This document shows, piece by piece, positions 45,297 to 53,940 of a stretch of DNA of 64,000 nt (its first letter is position 1; each line of letters starts with the position of its first letter). The notes below the pieces were generated by a model, which saw nothing but the letters and a program-made list of their open reading frames with translations, was not told where the DNA came from and ran no database searches. Made by a program: the position numbers and the translations under genes. The stretch comes from Microcoleus sp. FACHB-672 (GTDB taxonomy: Bacteria > Cyanobacteriota > Cyanobacteriia > Cyanobacteriales > Oscillatoriaceae): positions 372,001 to 436,000 of the forward strand of contig NZ_JACJOU010000033.1 in assembly GCF_014695725.1 (NCBI RefSeq). Direction: 5' to 3'.

Positions 45297-47309
45297 TCAA
45301 TAATTTAAAGGAATCGTCACTGTGAATGTAGTGCCGGCTCCCACTTCACTACTTATTGTGATGTTGCCGCCGTGTAATTCCACACACTTTTTCATAACCG
45401 CTAGTCCCAAGCCTGAACCTGAAACTTTGCCAACATTTTCTCCTCGATGAAACAACTCAAATAGCCGTTGCTGGTCTTTTAAAGGAATGCCGATGCCTTC
45501 ATCTTGAATGCGAAAAACAGCAAGGTCTGAAGGTGGGTAATCTTCACCGGCAGCTTCTAGATTTTCCTCAAAATCTCTTTTTGTTTCTGGCAGTTGATAA
45601 GACAGTGTAAACCAAACGGTACTGCCGGCAGGAGAATACTTAATCGCATTTGACAGCAAATTTGTCAAAATAGAATGCAGTAACTTTTCATCCATGCGAG
45701 GCATTCCAAATCCTTTGTCCCCTTCAAGACGTGATTTGTCTTGCACGGTTGAGGGGGCGAGGGTACGTGGCAAAGAAACATCCCCAGCCTTCAAAGTCTC
45801 TCTACCATGACTCACAAAAACGAGCCGGTGCTGATTGTTATCCGCTAACTGCATTTCTTCCACTAAATTAGTACAAAAATTTTCTAAATTTAGCGGCCTA
45901 GGGTTGAACTCAAGTTTTCCAGCTTCTGCCCTAGTAATTGTCATAATATCAGCTAAAAGTTGCGTTAAACTTTTGGCGGCTGATTGAATTCGCAGAATGT
46001 TTCTAAGTTTTTTCTCATCCAGCCATTGGTCATTACAACCTTCAAGAATTTGAGCTGAAATTAGAATTGTGCTCAGAGGCGTGCGAAACTCGTGAGAAGT
46101 CATCGAAAAAAAGCGTAGTTTGAGTTCACTAAGTTCTTGTTCTTTTTCTAACGCCATGCGAACTTCTTCAGCTCGCTTACGTCCTGTGATATCGCGAGAA
46201 TTGATAACAAAATTAATCGCTCCCGAAACATCCAAAAACTTCTGACCGATGGCTTCAAAAATAAGCCAGGAACCGTCTTGATGCTGAAAGCGAAACTCGA
46301 TAGATAAAGCACTCCCTGAATTTTTGATGGCATGAGTGAAAGTCTCAAGGGCAGTTGCCGCATCATCCGGGTGAATATAGCCAAAAAAGTCTTGATTTAG
46401 CAAGTTTTCTGGTTTGTATCCTAAAACTTTTTCAACCGATGGACTTTCATAGCGCACAGTGCCGCGCTCATCCAAAACAGTAATAATATCCAAGGCATTT
46501 TCGATCAAGGAACGAAAGCGTTCTTCGCTCTCTCGCACAGCCGCCTCGGCTCGTTGGCGCTCGATAATTTCAGCTTGGAGTGATTGATTGGTTGTCGCTA
46601 ACTCTGCGGTTCGTTGTTCCACTCTAATTTCTAATTTTTCATTCGCTATGCGAAGCGCCTCTTCTGCCTGCCGGCGTTTTTTGTTCTCGCTATAGAGGAG
46701 AGAGTAAACTAATAACAGCAGCGCAAAACTAAGGCCGGTGCCAATGGAGTCGGTGAGCATTGCCTGTCTGAGGCTAGCCGCAGCGGCGGCTGAGCGTTGT
46801 TTTAACAACTGTTGCTCCTCGTTTTGCATCTGCCGGATCTTCTGGCGGATCTCATCCATGATCCTTGTACCCTCTTCTGTTAGGGCAATCTGCAACGAAG
46901 CGCTATTGCGTTGGCTTTGCGACAAGGCGATCGACTCCTTCAAACCAGCCACTTTCTCGGCAATTAAGGGTTCAAGGATATCGAGCCGGCGCTGCTGGTT
47001 GGGGTTATCCGCAGTTAACTCTCGCAGATTTTGGATTCGTGGGTTAATTGTTTCAATTGCTGCATTGTAGGGTTTGAGCAGATTCTTATCACTTGTGATA
47101 ATGTAGCCCCGCCGCCCCGTCTCTGCATCTTTGATAGTAGAAAGCAAACCTTCTAGGGTTACCTGAACCTCGTAGGTGTGCTGCACCCATTTAAAAGTGT
47201 CAATCAGTCGAGCCATACTTTGATATGAAATCGCACTAACGCCACTCAAAATGAGCAACGCTAAACTAAACCCGCTTGGAATAATGTTTTTTGAAATCAA
47301 CTTTTTCAT
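45297..47309 (-). CDS. CHASE3-PAS sensor histidine kinase
   Basis: 670 residues. TM1 (~8-30) and TM2 (~188-207) enclose a CHASE3 extracytoplasmic domain (~35-180). A coiled coil (~215-255) leads to a PAS/PAC domain (~258-385), HisKA (FSMTSHEFRTPLSTIL, His406) and HATPase_c (~535-668: LTNLLSNAIKYSPAG, IQDEGIGIPLKDQQRLFELFHRG, GSGLGLAVMKKC). An insert of ~50 residues (~480-530, ETLKAGDVSLPRTLAPSTVQDKSRLEGDKG) lies between the two catalytic domains. It is divergent from the OmpR-type regulator 87 bases away, so the two form a likely pair. Confidence 0.9.
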   Translation of the reverse strand: MKKLISKNIIPSGFSLALLILSGVSAISYQSMARLIDTFKWVQHTYEVQVTLEGLLSTIKDAETGRRGYIITSDKNLLKPYNAAIETINPRIQNLRELTADNPNQQRRLDILEPLIAEKVAGLKESIALSQSQRNSASLQIALTEEGTRIMDEIRQKIRQMQNEEQQLLKQRSAAAAASLRQAMLTDSIGTGLSFALLLLVYSLLYSENKKRRQAEEALRIANEKLEIRVEQRTAELATTNQSLQAEIIERQRAEAAVRESEERFRSLIENALDIITVLDERGTVRYESPSVEKVLGYKPENLLNQDFFGYIHPDDAATALETFTHAIKNSGSALSIEFRFQHQDGSWLIFEAIGQKFLDVSGAINFVINSRDITGRKRAEEVRMALEKEQELSELKLRFFSMTSHEFRTPLSTILISAQILEGCNDQWLDEKKLRNILRIQSAAKSLTQLLADIMTITRAEAGKLEFNPRPLNLENFCTNLVEEMQLADNNQHRLVFVSHGRETLKAGDVSLPRTLAPSTVQDKSRLEGDKGFGMPRMDEKLLHSILTNLLSNAIKYSPAGSTVWFTLSYQLPETKRDFEENLEAAGEDYPPSDLAVFRIQDEGIGIPLKDQQRLFELFHRGENVGKVSGSGLGLAVMKKCVELHGGNITISSEVGAGTTFTVTIPLNY

Positions 47310-47396
47310 GAAAGTTATCCTCTTTAAAACTAATATTCTTCCATCCTGTAGCAGGAGAAAGTATGAGCGCTTTCAAATTTCAACACAAATTTAACG

Positions 47397-48089
47397 ATGA
47401 AAATTCTTCTGGTAGAAGATGATGTGCGTCTTGCTGAGGCTTTAGCTGAAGCCATCGGAGATCAGCGGTATACAGTGGATGTTGTAACGGATGGGGAAGC
47501 CGGTTGGCAGCAAGTCACAGGGGTGGATTATGACTTGATTTTGCTAGATGTCATGCTTCCTAAGTTAGATGGAATCGCTCTTTGCCAGCGCCTGCGCTCT
47601 CATGGATATGACCTCCCTATCCTCCTGATTACGGCTCGCGACACCAGCACTGATAAAGTTAGAGGCTTGGATGCCGGTGCCGATGATTATGTCGTTAAAC
47701 CAATCGATCTGGCAGAGTTGCTAGCGCGGATACGCGCTTTGCTGCGCCGGGGGCCTTCAATCCCAGCAATTTTGATATGGGGCGACTTGCGGCTCGAGCC
47801 AAGTACCTATGAAGTCACCTACGCCGGCCAACCTCTGCACTTGACCCCTAAAGAATATTCTCTCCTAGAAACTTTTATTCGTAATGGCCGGCGGGTACTG
47901 AGCCGGCGGGTGCTGCTGGAACAGGTTTGGGATGATCGCGATTTTCCTGAGGAAGAAACGGTCAAAGCCCATATTAAAAGCCTACGACAGAAACTCAAGG
48001 CTGTAGGAGCGCCGAATGATTTGATAGAAACCGTTCACAGCGTGGGCTATCGGCTCAAACAAGTTCCTGAATCTGGCCCTTCTATTTGA
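47397..48089 (+). CDS. OmpR-family response regulator
   Basis: 230 residues: receiver domain (1-~120) with the acidic pair ED (8-9), phospho-acceptor Asp51 in YDLILLDVMLPKLDG, and conserved Thr/Lys (LLITARD; VVKPID), then a winged-helix DNA-binding domain (~130-222, LTPKEYSLLETFIRNGRRVLSR and VKAHIKSLRQKLK). The overall sequence is of the RppA/PhoB-like cyanobacterial type. It is divergent from the CHASE3 kinase and is probably its cognate output regulator, binding the shared 87-base promoter. Confidence 0.93.
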   Translation: MKILLVEDDVRLAEALAEAIGDQRYTVDVVTDGEAGWQQVTGVDYDLILLDVMLPKLDGIALCQRLRSHGYDLPILLITARDTSTDKVRGLDAGADDYVVKPIDLAELLARIRALLRRGPSIPAILIWGDLRLEPSTYEVTYAGQPLHLTPKEYSLLETFIRNGRRVLSRRVLLEQVWDDRDFPEEETVKAHIKSLRQKLKAVGAPNDLIETVHSVGYRLKQVPESGPSI

Positions 48090-48116
48090 GGAAAACTTGA
48101 TTTTTAGCGGCTGAGA

Positions 48117-48183
48117 ATCTTCCCGATATCTTCCCGATTTTTTACCTGATATCTTCCCGATTTCCTGCCGATTTTTTTACCTG
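48117..48183. repeat. Pyrimidine-rich tandem repeat
   Basis: ATCTTCCCGAT occurs at 48117-48127, 48128-48138 and 48151-48161, and CCGATTTTTT(T)ACCTG occurs at 48134-48148 and 48168-48183, so the array has an approximate 34-base period. It begins 27 bases after the response regulator gene; several T-runs might slow or end transcription. Confidence 0.7.
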
Positions 48184-48303
48184 CACCTTCTATCTTTGAA
48201 ATATGGCGGGCGAACTGAATTGAAAGTTCCTAAATGCTTAACTGTTGAGATGCCTTTTTCAATCAGTTGACTAACGCCATGCACAAACAAGATAGAAAAT
48301 TAA

Positions 48304-48900
48304 ATGATGATGAAGGCTAAGCTAGATAACATGAAGGCTGAAGAACTTCTGAAGCGGTATGAAGCAGGAGAAAGAAGTTTTTACAACCTAAAGCTAGAGA
48401 AAGCGGACTTGCGCGGGGCGAAGCTAGTTGAGGCGGATATGCGACGGGCCAACCTAGCTGGGGCGGATTTGCGAAAGGCCAATTTGACTGGGGCAGATTT
48501 AGGGCGGGCAGATCTGCGGGGGGCCAACCTGAGAGGGGCAACTTTAACGAGGGCCAACTTGGCTGGGGCAGACTTGACAAATGCAGATTTATCTAGCGCA
48601 AAGTTGGTTGAAACCAACATGGTTCAGGCAAACTTGAGTGCGGCACTGCTGTTTGAGGCAGATTTGTTTATGGCAAATTTGACTGAAGCAATACTAGCTG
48701 GGGCAAACTTGACCAAAGCGATCCTGATAGGGGCAATTTTGGTTGAGGCAATTCTGGTGGCATCGATCCTAGTGAGGGTTAACCTGACAGAAGCGGATCT
48801 CAGAGGCGCAAATTTGCTAGAGGTCGATTTGACAGATACAGATTTAACTGTGGCAAAACTGAAGGGGTTGGTGATGCCGAATGGCAGTATTTATCACTAA
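48304..48900 (+). CDS. Pentapeptide-repeat protein
   Basis: 198 residues. After a short helical N-terminus (MKAEELLKRYEAGERSFYN), about 30 tandem pentapeptides of the A(D/N)LxX pattern run from residue ~30 to the end (KADLRGAKLVEADMRRANLAGADL...). Such repeats fold as a right-handed quadrilateral beta-helix. Function is unknown in most cyanobacterial members; some bind other proteins or DNA gyrase. ATG 48304 or ATG 48331 is the start; the second matches related proteins better but has a weaker ribosome site. Confidence 0.9.
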   Translation: MMMKAKLDNMKAEELLKRYEAGERSFYNLKLEKADLRGAKLVEADMRRANLAGADLRKANLTGADLGRADLRGANLRGATLTRANLAGADLTNADLSSAKLVETNMVQANLSAALLFEADLFMANLTEAILAGANLTKAILIGAILVEAILVASILVRVNLTEADLRGANLLEVDLTDTDLTVAKLKGLVMPNGSIYH

Positions 48901-48912
48901 CTTGGCACTGTC

Positions 48913-49614
48913 TCAAACAAAACGGTCGGTTCCCTCTGGTGGTGTATAGGGCAAGGGATCTGTTAAGCCTAATTCTGCAAAGGCTGCCAGACGCAACCGA
49001 CACGAGTCACACACGCCACAAGCTTCTTCTGTGCCGGCGTAGCAAGACCAAGTTTGCTGCCAAGGAACTCCCAATCGATTGCCCAGTTGGATAATTTCAG
49101 TTTTCTTAAGGTCTAGTAGGGGTGTGACAATGGTAATTGCCTGTCCTTCTCGCCCCTGTTTAGTTCCCAAGCGGTACACTTCCTGCATAGCTTGGATATA
49201 GTCAGGCCGGCAGTCCGGATAGCCGGAATAGTCTAAAGCATTCACGCCAATATAAACCCGCTCCGCACCGATTGCCTCAGCATAGGCGACGGCAAAACTT
49301 AAAAAGATTGTATTGCGGGCGGGGACATAAGTGATGGGGATATTTACAGCCATTTCTGCCAAACTGCGTTCAGAAGGCAAATCTAGCCGGTCATCCGTCA
49401 AGGCAGAACCGCCCCACTGACGCAAGTCAAAGCTGACAATTTGATGTTCTACAACACCGGCAGAGTGGGCGATTTCTGCAGCGGATTCTAACTCTCGCCA
49501 GTGTCGCTGTCGGTAATCAAAAGAAAGGGCATAACACTCACAACGATCCGCTTTGGCTTGATACAAAACGGTGGAGGAATCCAATCCTCCAGATAATAAA
49601 ATAACTGCTTTCAT
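48913..49614 (-). CDS. queC: 7-cyano-7-deazaguanine synthase
   Basis: 233 residues. Converts 7-carboxy-7-deazaguanine to preQ0 with ATP and ammonia, the precursor used by QueF and then Tgt. The ATP pyrophosphatase PP-loop is LLSGGLDSSTVLYQ at residues 6-19, YVPARNTIFLSFA and IGVNALDYSGYPDCRP follow, and the zinc site CYAGTEEACGVCDSCRLR is near residues 198-215. It converges on the pentapeptide gene. tgt is present ~39 kb upstream; QueD, QueE and QueF are not in the window. Confidence 0.95.
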   Translation of the reverse strand: MKAVILLSGGLDSSTVLYQAKADRCECYALSFDYRQRHWRELESAAEIAHSAGVVEHQIVSFDLRQWGGSALTDDRLDLPSERSLAEMAVNIPITYVPARNTIFLSFAVAYAEAIGAERVYIGVNALDYSGYPDCRPDYIQAMQEVYRLGTKQGREGQAITIVTPLLDLKKTEIIQLGNRLGVPWQQTWSCYAGTEEACGVCDSCRLRLAAFAELGLTDPLPYTPPEGTDRFV

Positions 49615-49766
49615 TCAGTTCTGAGCTTTTGAGTTTTGACTTCTGAGTATACCGAGTGCCGGCCAATTTAGAGTTATTTTATCGAGTAAATTTTTCCTGG
49701 CTAAGCCTCACAGACACCCAAATCCTCAAATCCCAGAGTTTCCTAATCCCGCCCTTCTCGGCAATT

Positions 49767-50327
49767 TCAAAATCCTCCATCACTGCTGCTGTAGAAATGA
49801 AGCCGGCCATATCCAAGAAATTGAGCATGAGCTTTTTCGCCGGCAGGAAAAGCGGTGACGCCAAAAAGATAGATGCCGCTATAACGTGGGTTTTGGTACG
49901 GACGCAGGCCAATTGTGACGGTTTTGCCAGGAGGTATGGGCGGGTCAAACCTGACTGAAATACTTTCCGTTTGCGGATCTTTCGCAACCGGCCCTAGGGC
50001 TAATTTTGTGCCTTTGTCCCAGCGCGTTCCTTCAAATGAGCGGGTGTCTTCCAGCTCAAATCGCACCCTGTCTGTGCCTTCAGCTTGGTTGAATGTTACC
50101 TGCTGAAGCGGTTCGCCGGCATTTTCTGGGACACTCAGGGTGAAATAGTAGGTTGCGCCCCAAACATAGGTATCTTTTTGGGTTGTGGTTGCTTCAACCA
50201 AGCGGGGTGGCTGAACAAAATAGACGGTGCCATCTGCCAGCTGCACTGCCGGTGCTGGTGGGCCGATTATTGCCCAACTTGCTGCGGAAATTGCTAAGCT
50301 TGCTCCAAATACCGATGCAACACGCAT
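49767..50327 (-). CDS. DUF2808 exported protein
   Basis: 186 residues with a signal peptide (VASVFGASLAISAASWAIIGPPAPAVQ). The mature chain has the DUF2808 pattern: DGTVYFVQPPRLVEATTT, ATYYFTLSVPENAGEPLQQVTFNQ, RFDPPIPPGKTVTIGLRPYQNPRYSGIYLFGVTAFPAG. The family is almost confined to cyanobacteria, beta-rich, and its function is unknown. It is probably periplasmic or on the cell surface. No companion gene is obvious. Confidence 0.85.
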   Translation of the reverse strand: MRVASVFGASLAISAASWAIIGPPAPAVQLADGTVYFVQPPRLVEATTTQKDTYVWGATYYFTLSVPENAGEPLQQVTFNQAEGTDRVRFELEDTRSFEGTRWDKGTKLALGPVAKDPQTESISVRFDPPIPPGKTVTIGLRPYQNPRYSGIYLFGVTAFPAGEKAHAQFLGYGRLHFYSSSDGGF

Positions 50328-50566
50328 ATTTCAATTCCCCATTGGGTTTCAATGCGATCCGCTCTGATAGGGTTAAACCGGATTTTTATCAATTATAGTT
50401 TTCGGCAAGCCGGTGCTGCAAAAATGTCTTAAGAATTCCTAGAATAAATCAGCAGAAATTAACACAATTTTTTCTAAATTGATTGCAGCTTTATTCGTAA
50501 AAATACTTCATATTTGTTCGGTCGAATCTTGGCTAAGCTAAAGATAAGGCAGCAAGAGGAAGTTCT

Positions 50567-51082
50567 ATGGCGGCTATTTCTCAAGATGAATTCAAGCGAC
50601 CCTCCTGGCAAACCGTTGTCATTTTTACGCTAGCATTCTGGCTCGGTGCCAGCTTGCTTGTTGATTTCGTAATGATGCCCGGTCTTTACACGGCAGGGAT
50701 GCTCACTCAACCGGGGTTTGCTTCGGCAGGCTATTCTATTTTCTGGGTGTTTAATCGCCTAGAGTTAGTCGGTGCAGCTTTAGCGCTGACGGGGTCATTA
50801 GTTCTTCTCAACACCCACTATCTACCGATCTCACGGGGGCGCACAGCAATTATTTTATCTCTGCTCCTGTTGGCGGTTGCTTTGGTGGATACTTATGGCC
50901 TAACCCCTCACATGAGTGCTTTGGGAATGCAGCTAAATTTGTTTGAGCCGGCATCCGAAGTTCCCACCGCAATGAATCAGATGCACGGCAGTTATTGGGC
51001 CTTAGAAGCGCTCAAAATAGCATCTGCAGCGATGCTTTTGAGCTTGTGCTACCGGCAATCACCGGCTGAAGCCATCAGTTAA
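50567..51082 (+). CDS. Four-helix membrane protein (DUF4149-like)
   Basis: 171 residues with four predicted helices (VVIFTLAFWLGASLLVDFVMMP; VGAALALTGSLVLL; TAIILSLLLLAVALVDTYGL; LEALKIASAAMLLSLC). The pattern FWLGASLLVDFVMMPGLYTAGMLTQPGFASAGYSIFWVFNRLE fits the DUF4149-like/TMEM205-like family in cyanobacteria, of unknown function. Start ATG 50567 follows AAGAGGAAG at good spacing. Confidence 0.75.
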   Translation: MAAISQDEFKRPSWQTVVIFTLAFWLGASLLVDFVMMPGLYTAGMLTQPGFASAGYSIFWVFNRLELVGAALALTGSLVLLNTHYLPISRGRTAIILSLLLLAVALVDTYGLTPHMSALGMQLNLFEPASEVPTAMNQMHGSYWALEALKIASAAMLLSLCYRQSPAEAIS

Positions 51083-51102
51083 TTGTGTTTTTGATAATTT
51101 TT

Positions 51103-51129
51103 AAAGCTCCTGTGATCGCAGGGGCTTTT
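51103..51129. terminator. Bidirectional terminator
   Basis: AAAGCTCCTG-TGATCG-CAGGGGCTTT: 10-bp stem with one T-G wobble, followed by TTGCTTTTT on the + strand and preceded by AATTTTT; it serves the convergent DUF4149-like and GDT1 genes. Confidence 0.8.
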
Positions 51130-51167
51130 GCTTTTTGTGGGGTCAAAGAGGAATCACGCACTCTTGC

Positions 51168-51476
51168 CTAATCCCCAACGCCTTCTTCCAAATTTTCAGG
51201 CGAATCTTCCTTGGGCCAAAGTAGACGCAAAGCCATAAGTGCAAAGCCAACTGCGGCAACTGTCTTAACCAAACGAGCCGGTAAAAGTTGAGCTGCGCCT
51301 TCTCCAACAATCACACCCAGAAAACTAGCTAATAACAAGGCGGCAACGCTTCCCCAAAATACTGTCCAAGGCGATTTAGAACTGCCACTGAGTGCGATCG
51401 CTGCTAATTGGCTTTTGTCTCCTAATTCAGACAAAAATACCGTTATAAAACTTAATCCGATCAGTTGCCAGTCCAT
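51168..51476 (-). CDS. UPF0016/GDT1 cation transporter, half-size
   Basis: 102 residues, three helices, a single GDT1 (TMEM165) motif ELGDKSQ in WQLIGLSFITVFLSELGDKSQLAAIALSG. GDT1 proteins move Mn2+ or Ca2+ by exchange with H+. Most full-length members have two such motifs in inverted repeats. This one-motif protein should pair with the next gene (51572-52033) to form the transporter. A 95-base spacer with short repeats separates them. Confidence 0.85.
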   Translation of the reverse strand: MDWQLIGLSFITVFLSELGDKSQLAAIALSGSSKSPWTVFWGSVAALLLASFLGVIVGEGAAQLLPARLVKTVAAVGFALMALRLLWPKEDSPENLEEGVGD

Positions 51477-51571
51477 AATTGCCAGTCCTGAGTGCTTAGT
51501 GCTTGGTGTTGAGTGGTAGAAAGTAGTAACTAATCAGTGCTGAGTTATAAAGTATTAATGGATTGAGCTTT

Positions 51572-52033
51572 TTAACGCAATACATCCCAAAGCAGCAGTA
51601 CGGAAATCAGCAGCATACTTACACCGGCTGAGGTTTCCAAAGTTTTCGGAGAAAGCCGCTTTGCTAGCCATTGACCTAATAGAACGCCGACTAAGCTGGT
51701 AGCAACCAGTGCTGTACCGGCACCCGCAAAAACTAGCCAAGGCGAGTGAGATTCTGCACTCATTAGCAGTGTTGTCACTTGGGTTTTGTCCCCGAGTTCA
51801 GCTAGGAAAATAGTTATAAACGTAGACCAAAAAACGGATAATCCCTTGCGCGTCTTCGGTTTTGCCGCCCGTTCTGCTGTCTGAAAACTTTTAATTTCGC
51901 TACGTTCAGCCGACAATGCCTCACCACTATCGTTCAATTTTCGCTTGCTTAAGTGTTGGGGGCTATCTACTCCAGAAACCGGGAACTCAGGTGCCGGCAA
52001 GGTTGAAGGCGCAGACAAAGGTTTCACAAACAA
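51572..52033 (-). CDS. UPF0016/GDT1 cation transporter, half-size with N-terminal extension
   Basis: 153 residues. A ~65-residue polar N-terminal extension (KRKLNDSGEALSAERSEIKS...) precedes the single GDT1 unit with WSTFITIFLAELGDKTQVTTLLMSAESHSPW (motif ELGDKTQ) and two further helices. It is immediately upstream of the other half-size gene on the same strand; together they would supply the two antiparallel motifs of a complete transporter. Mn2+ export from the cytoplasm to thylakoid or periplasm is the known role of cyanobacterial relatives. A later start within the extension is possible. Confidence 0.82.
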   Translation of the reverse strand: MFVKPLSAPSTLPAPEFPVSGVDSPQHLSKRKLNDSGEALSAERSEIKSFQTAERAAKPKTRKGLSVFWSTFITIFLAELGDKTQVTTLLMSAESHSPWLVFAGAGTALVATSLVGVLLGQWLAKRLSPKTLETSAGVSMLLISVLLLWDVLR

Positions 52034-52205
52034 TTTTGCTCACCGCTATTTTTCATATTCCTTTCATTTTCTCAGAAAAGGGGATCAAATATCAAGCCTG
52101 CCGGCAGAGATTGCTGGTGTGAGGGATGGGGGATGGGGCATAGGGCATAGAGAGTGAAAATATCGGAGTTTTATTCAGGCACTTCTGTCTTGCCGATAGA
52201 CCAAA

Positions 52206-52255
52206 CGAAAAACTTACCCTCGTCAGGTATAGGGTAGTAAGCATTTGACGGTAAG
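52206..52255 (-). terminator. Rho-independent terminator after the YkgJ-type gene
   Basis: Read on the - strand: CTTAC-CGTCA stem (52255-52246) pairs with TGACG and GTAAG (52225-52213, three-base bulge), then TTTTT (52212-52206). Ten base pairs with a 20-base loop. Confidence 0.65.
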
Positions 52256-52287
52256 AGTAAAAAAGCCGGCAACGCCAGAAAATCGCT

Positions 52288-52638
52288 TTAAATCCCCACT
52301 GCCTCGTCAAATCGGTGCATTTCCAAGCTGCGCTCGCCGTACATATCTTCAATATGCTCCCGGCAGCAATCAATCGCAAACTCGTTTAATTCTTCTGCCT
52401 CAATGCCGTATAAATCTTGAAAAACATTAACTTGCACGCGGCAGAAGCGAGGCCGCTCTTCGTAAATGCGACATTCTCGCGTCGCGCGATCAAAATTAAC
52501 GCACCACCCATCCACGCCCACCATGCTGAGGTAACGCTCTAGCTCTTCTGGCGATAAATACTCATCCAAATCGGGACGCTCTGAGGGTTCGAGGTAGCAG
52601 CACGCCCCACATTGCTTCACACATCGCCAAGTGGCCAT
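52288..52638 (-). CDS. YkgJ-family cysteine-cluster protein
   Basis: 116 residues from ATG 52638; an in-frame TTG adds two residues and is not used. The family Cys pattern is CVKQCGACCYLEPSERPDL, CVNFDRATRECRIYEERPRFCR and IDCCREHI. These Cys residues are thought to bind a zinc ion or iron-sulfur cluster. Function is unproven. A proper terminator follows. The gene is divergent from psb30. Confidence 0.88.
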   Translation of the reverse strand: MATWRCVKQCGACCYLEPSERPDLDEYLSPEELERYLSMVGVDGWCVNFDRATRECRIYEERPRFCRVQVNVFQDLYGIEAEELNEFAIDCCREHIEDMYGERSLEMHRFDEAVGI

Positions 52639-52821
52639 TGTCAAAACTCACTTTTACGCCTTGTCATTTGAGCTTAGCAGGTGGGACTGCGGACTTCCAT
52701 ATTTTGCATTTTATTGATTTTTGTAAACTTAATTAAAAAAAATGAGCACCCAACAGGTAAAATCAAAAGCGGATTTTTAAGCTTAGCCATCCAAATCTGT
52801 TGGGTCAAGTCGGGAGGAAGA

Positions 52822-52953
52822 ATGGACTTTTTAACGAGTTTTGTCAGCAACGTCAATTGGGAAGCAATTTTTCAGCTAACGTTTGTTGCTCTGATCATGC
52901 TTTCTGGGCCGATCGTCATCTTTTTGCTGGCTGCTCGCGGCGGCGATATGTAG
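52822..52953 (+). CDS. psb30: Photosystem II protein Psb30 (Ycf12)
   Basis: 43 residues: MDFLTSFVSNVNWEAIFQLTF then one helix (VALIMLSGPIVIFLLAARGG). It matches Psb30/Ycf12, a small PSII subunit near cytochrome b559 and PsbJ/PsbK. GGGAGGAAG ends two bases before ATG 52822, rather close but strong. It is divergent from the YkgJ gene. Confidence 0.93.
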   Translation: MDFLTSFVSNVNWEAIFQLTFVALIMLSGPIVIFLLAARGGDM

Positions 52954-52988
52954 GTAGCTACCCAGCACCAGCAAATACGAGATTTACC

Positions 52989-53146
52989 GGCTGTAGGGGC
53001 GAATTCTGGCATTGGTGTCAATTTAAGCTTGGCGGTTTCAACCGCACTCATACAGCCCAAACCCTCGCAGCGTAGGGTGAAAAACCCTTGATGCTTTCTC
53101 CTGCCAAGTTGCGCGAGCGATGTGTGATCTTCTGGCTGTAGGGGCG
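52989..53146. repeat. Intergenic short repeats between psb30 and usp
   Basis: GGCTGTAGGGGCG occurs at 52989-53001 and 53134-53146; TGTAGGGGCG also occurs at 18504-18513. The region contains other G/C-rich, partly palindromic pieces and no gene. Confidence 0.6.
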
Positions 53147-53239
53147 TCAGCCGGCGTGGGCATCGTCTCCCCGGTCGCGTAGCGAAGAGAATATTGCGCT
53201 TCGCCCAGATGCTTACAGTTGACACCAATGCTTTCGCCT

Positions 53240-53764
53240 TTACGCCTGTGCTGCCAGCTTCGTTCCTTGCACCACGAGAACGGAACAGGGAGCGTGATGC
53301 AAAACATGATTGCTCACACTTCCCATCAACATCTCCGTCAACACTGTATGGCCTTGACGCCCGAGCACAATTAAGTCTGCACCCCAGTTTCGAGCGACTT
53401 CACAAATGCTCTGACCGGCATCGCCGACTTTGTAATAAGATTCGGTGGCAATTCCCAACTTTGCCGCTCTTTGTCCATAGGTGTCTATCCATCCTTGCAC
53501 TTGCTGGAGTTCCTGTTGCAAACGCTCCTGCTGCAACGTTTGTTCCATGACTCCGCCGGTTGGATCGAGACCCATACCACTCCCAACATCAAACCCGATA
53601 GAAGACCCCGTTAGCGGCGTGATCTGTCCCTCGTTTTGCCAGTTGATGCAGTGAAACACCATCAGGCTAGCACCTTGTTTTTGGGCAAGCTCTAGGGCTT
53701 CCTCAAACACTGTTTCACTTAGGGTTAAGCGATCAATGGCAACCAGCATTTTTTTAAAGCTCAT
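53240..53764 (-). CDS. Universal stress protein (UspA family)
   Basis: 174 residues, one Usp domain: KKMLVAIDRLTLSETVFEEALELAQ at the N-terminus and the ATP-binding motif GRQGHTVLTEMLMGSVSNHV (G-2x-G-9x-G-S) near residues 135-155. An internal insert (~45-75, TPLTGSSIGFDVGSGMGLDPTGG) is Gly-rich. It binds ATP, by family, and supports survival under stress; partner unknown. Probably a single-gene unit. Confidence 0.9.
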   Translation of the reverse strand: MSFKKMLVAIDRLTLSETVFEEALELAQKQGASLMVFHCINWQNEGQITPLTGSSIGFDVGSGMGLDPTGGVMEQTLQQERLQQELQQVQGWIDTYGQRAAKLGIATESYYKVGDAGQSICEVARNWGADLIVLGRQGHTVLTEMLMGSVSNHVLHHAPCSVLVVQGTKLAAQA

Positions 53765-53940
53765 GGTTTGTTTGTCCTTAGAGTTAGGCTTAAGTTTAGT
53801 AAAGGCGTTGCGTTCGCTAGAAGTTTAACGCCTGTTTTTATAAAACTTTACACTGTTGTTATATTGAGCTGTATTAACTTTGTTGCTTTTAATAGATTTT
53901 TATAAATATCCCAAATTAAAACAGCACGGTTGTTGCTCCG

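Noticed and set aside
52034-52205. Manganese (yybP-ykoY) riboswitch upstream of the GDT1 genes
   Set aside because: No matching conserved loops; the structured stretch close by is better explained as the terminator of the YkgJ-type gene.
53194-53550. 118-codon frame opposite the usp gene
   Set aside because: Lies antisense within the conserved Usp coding region; a shadow frame.
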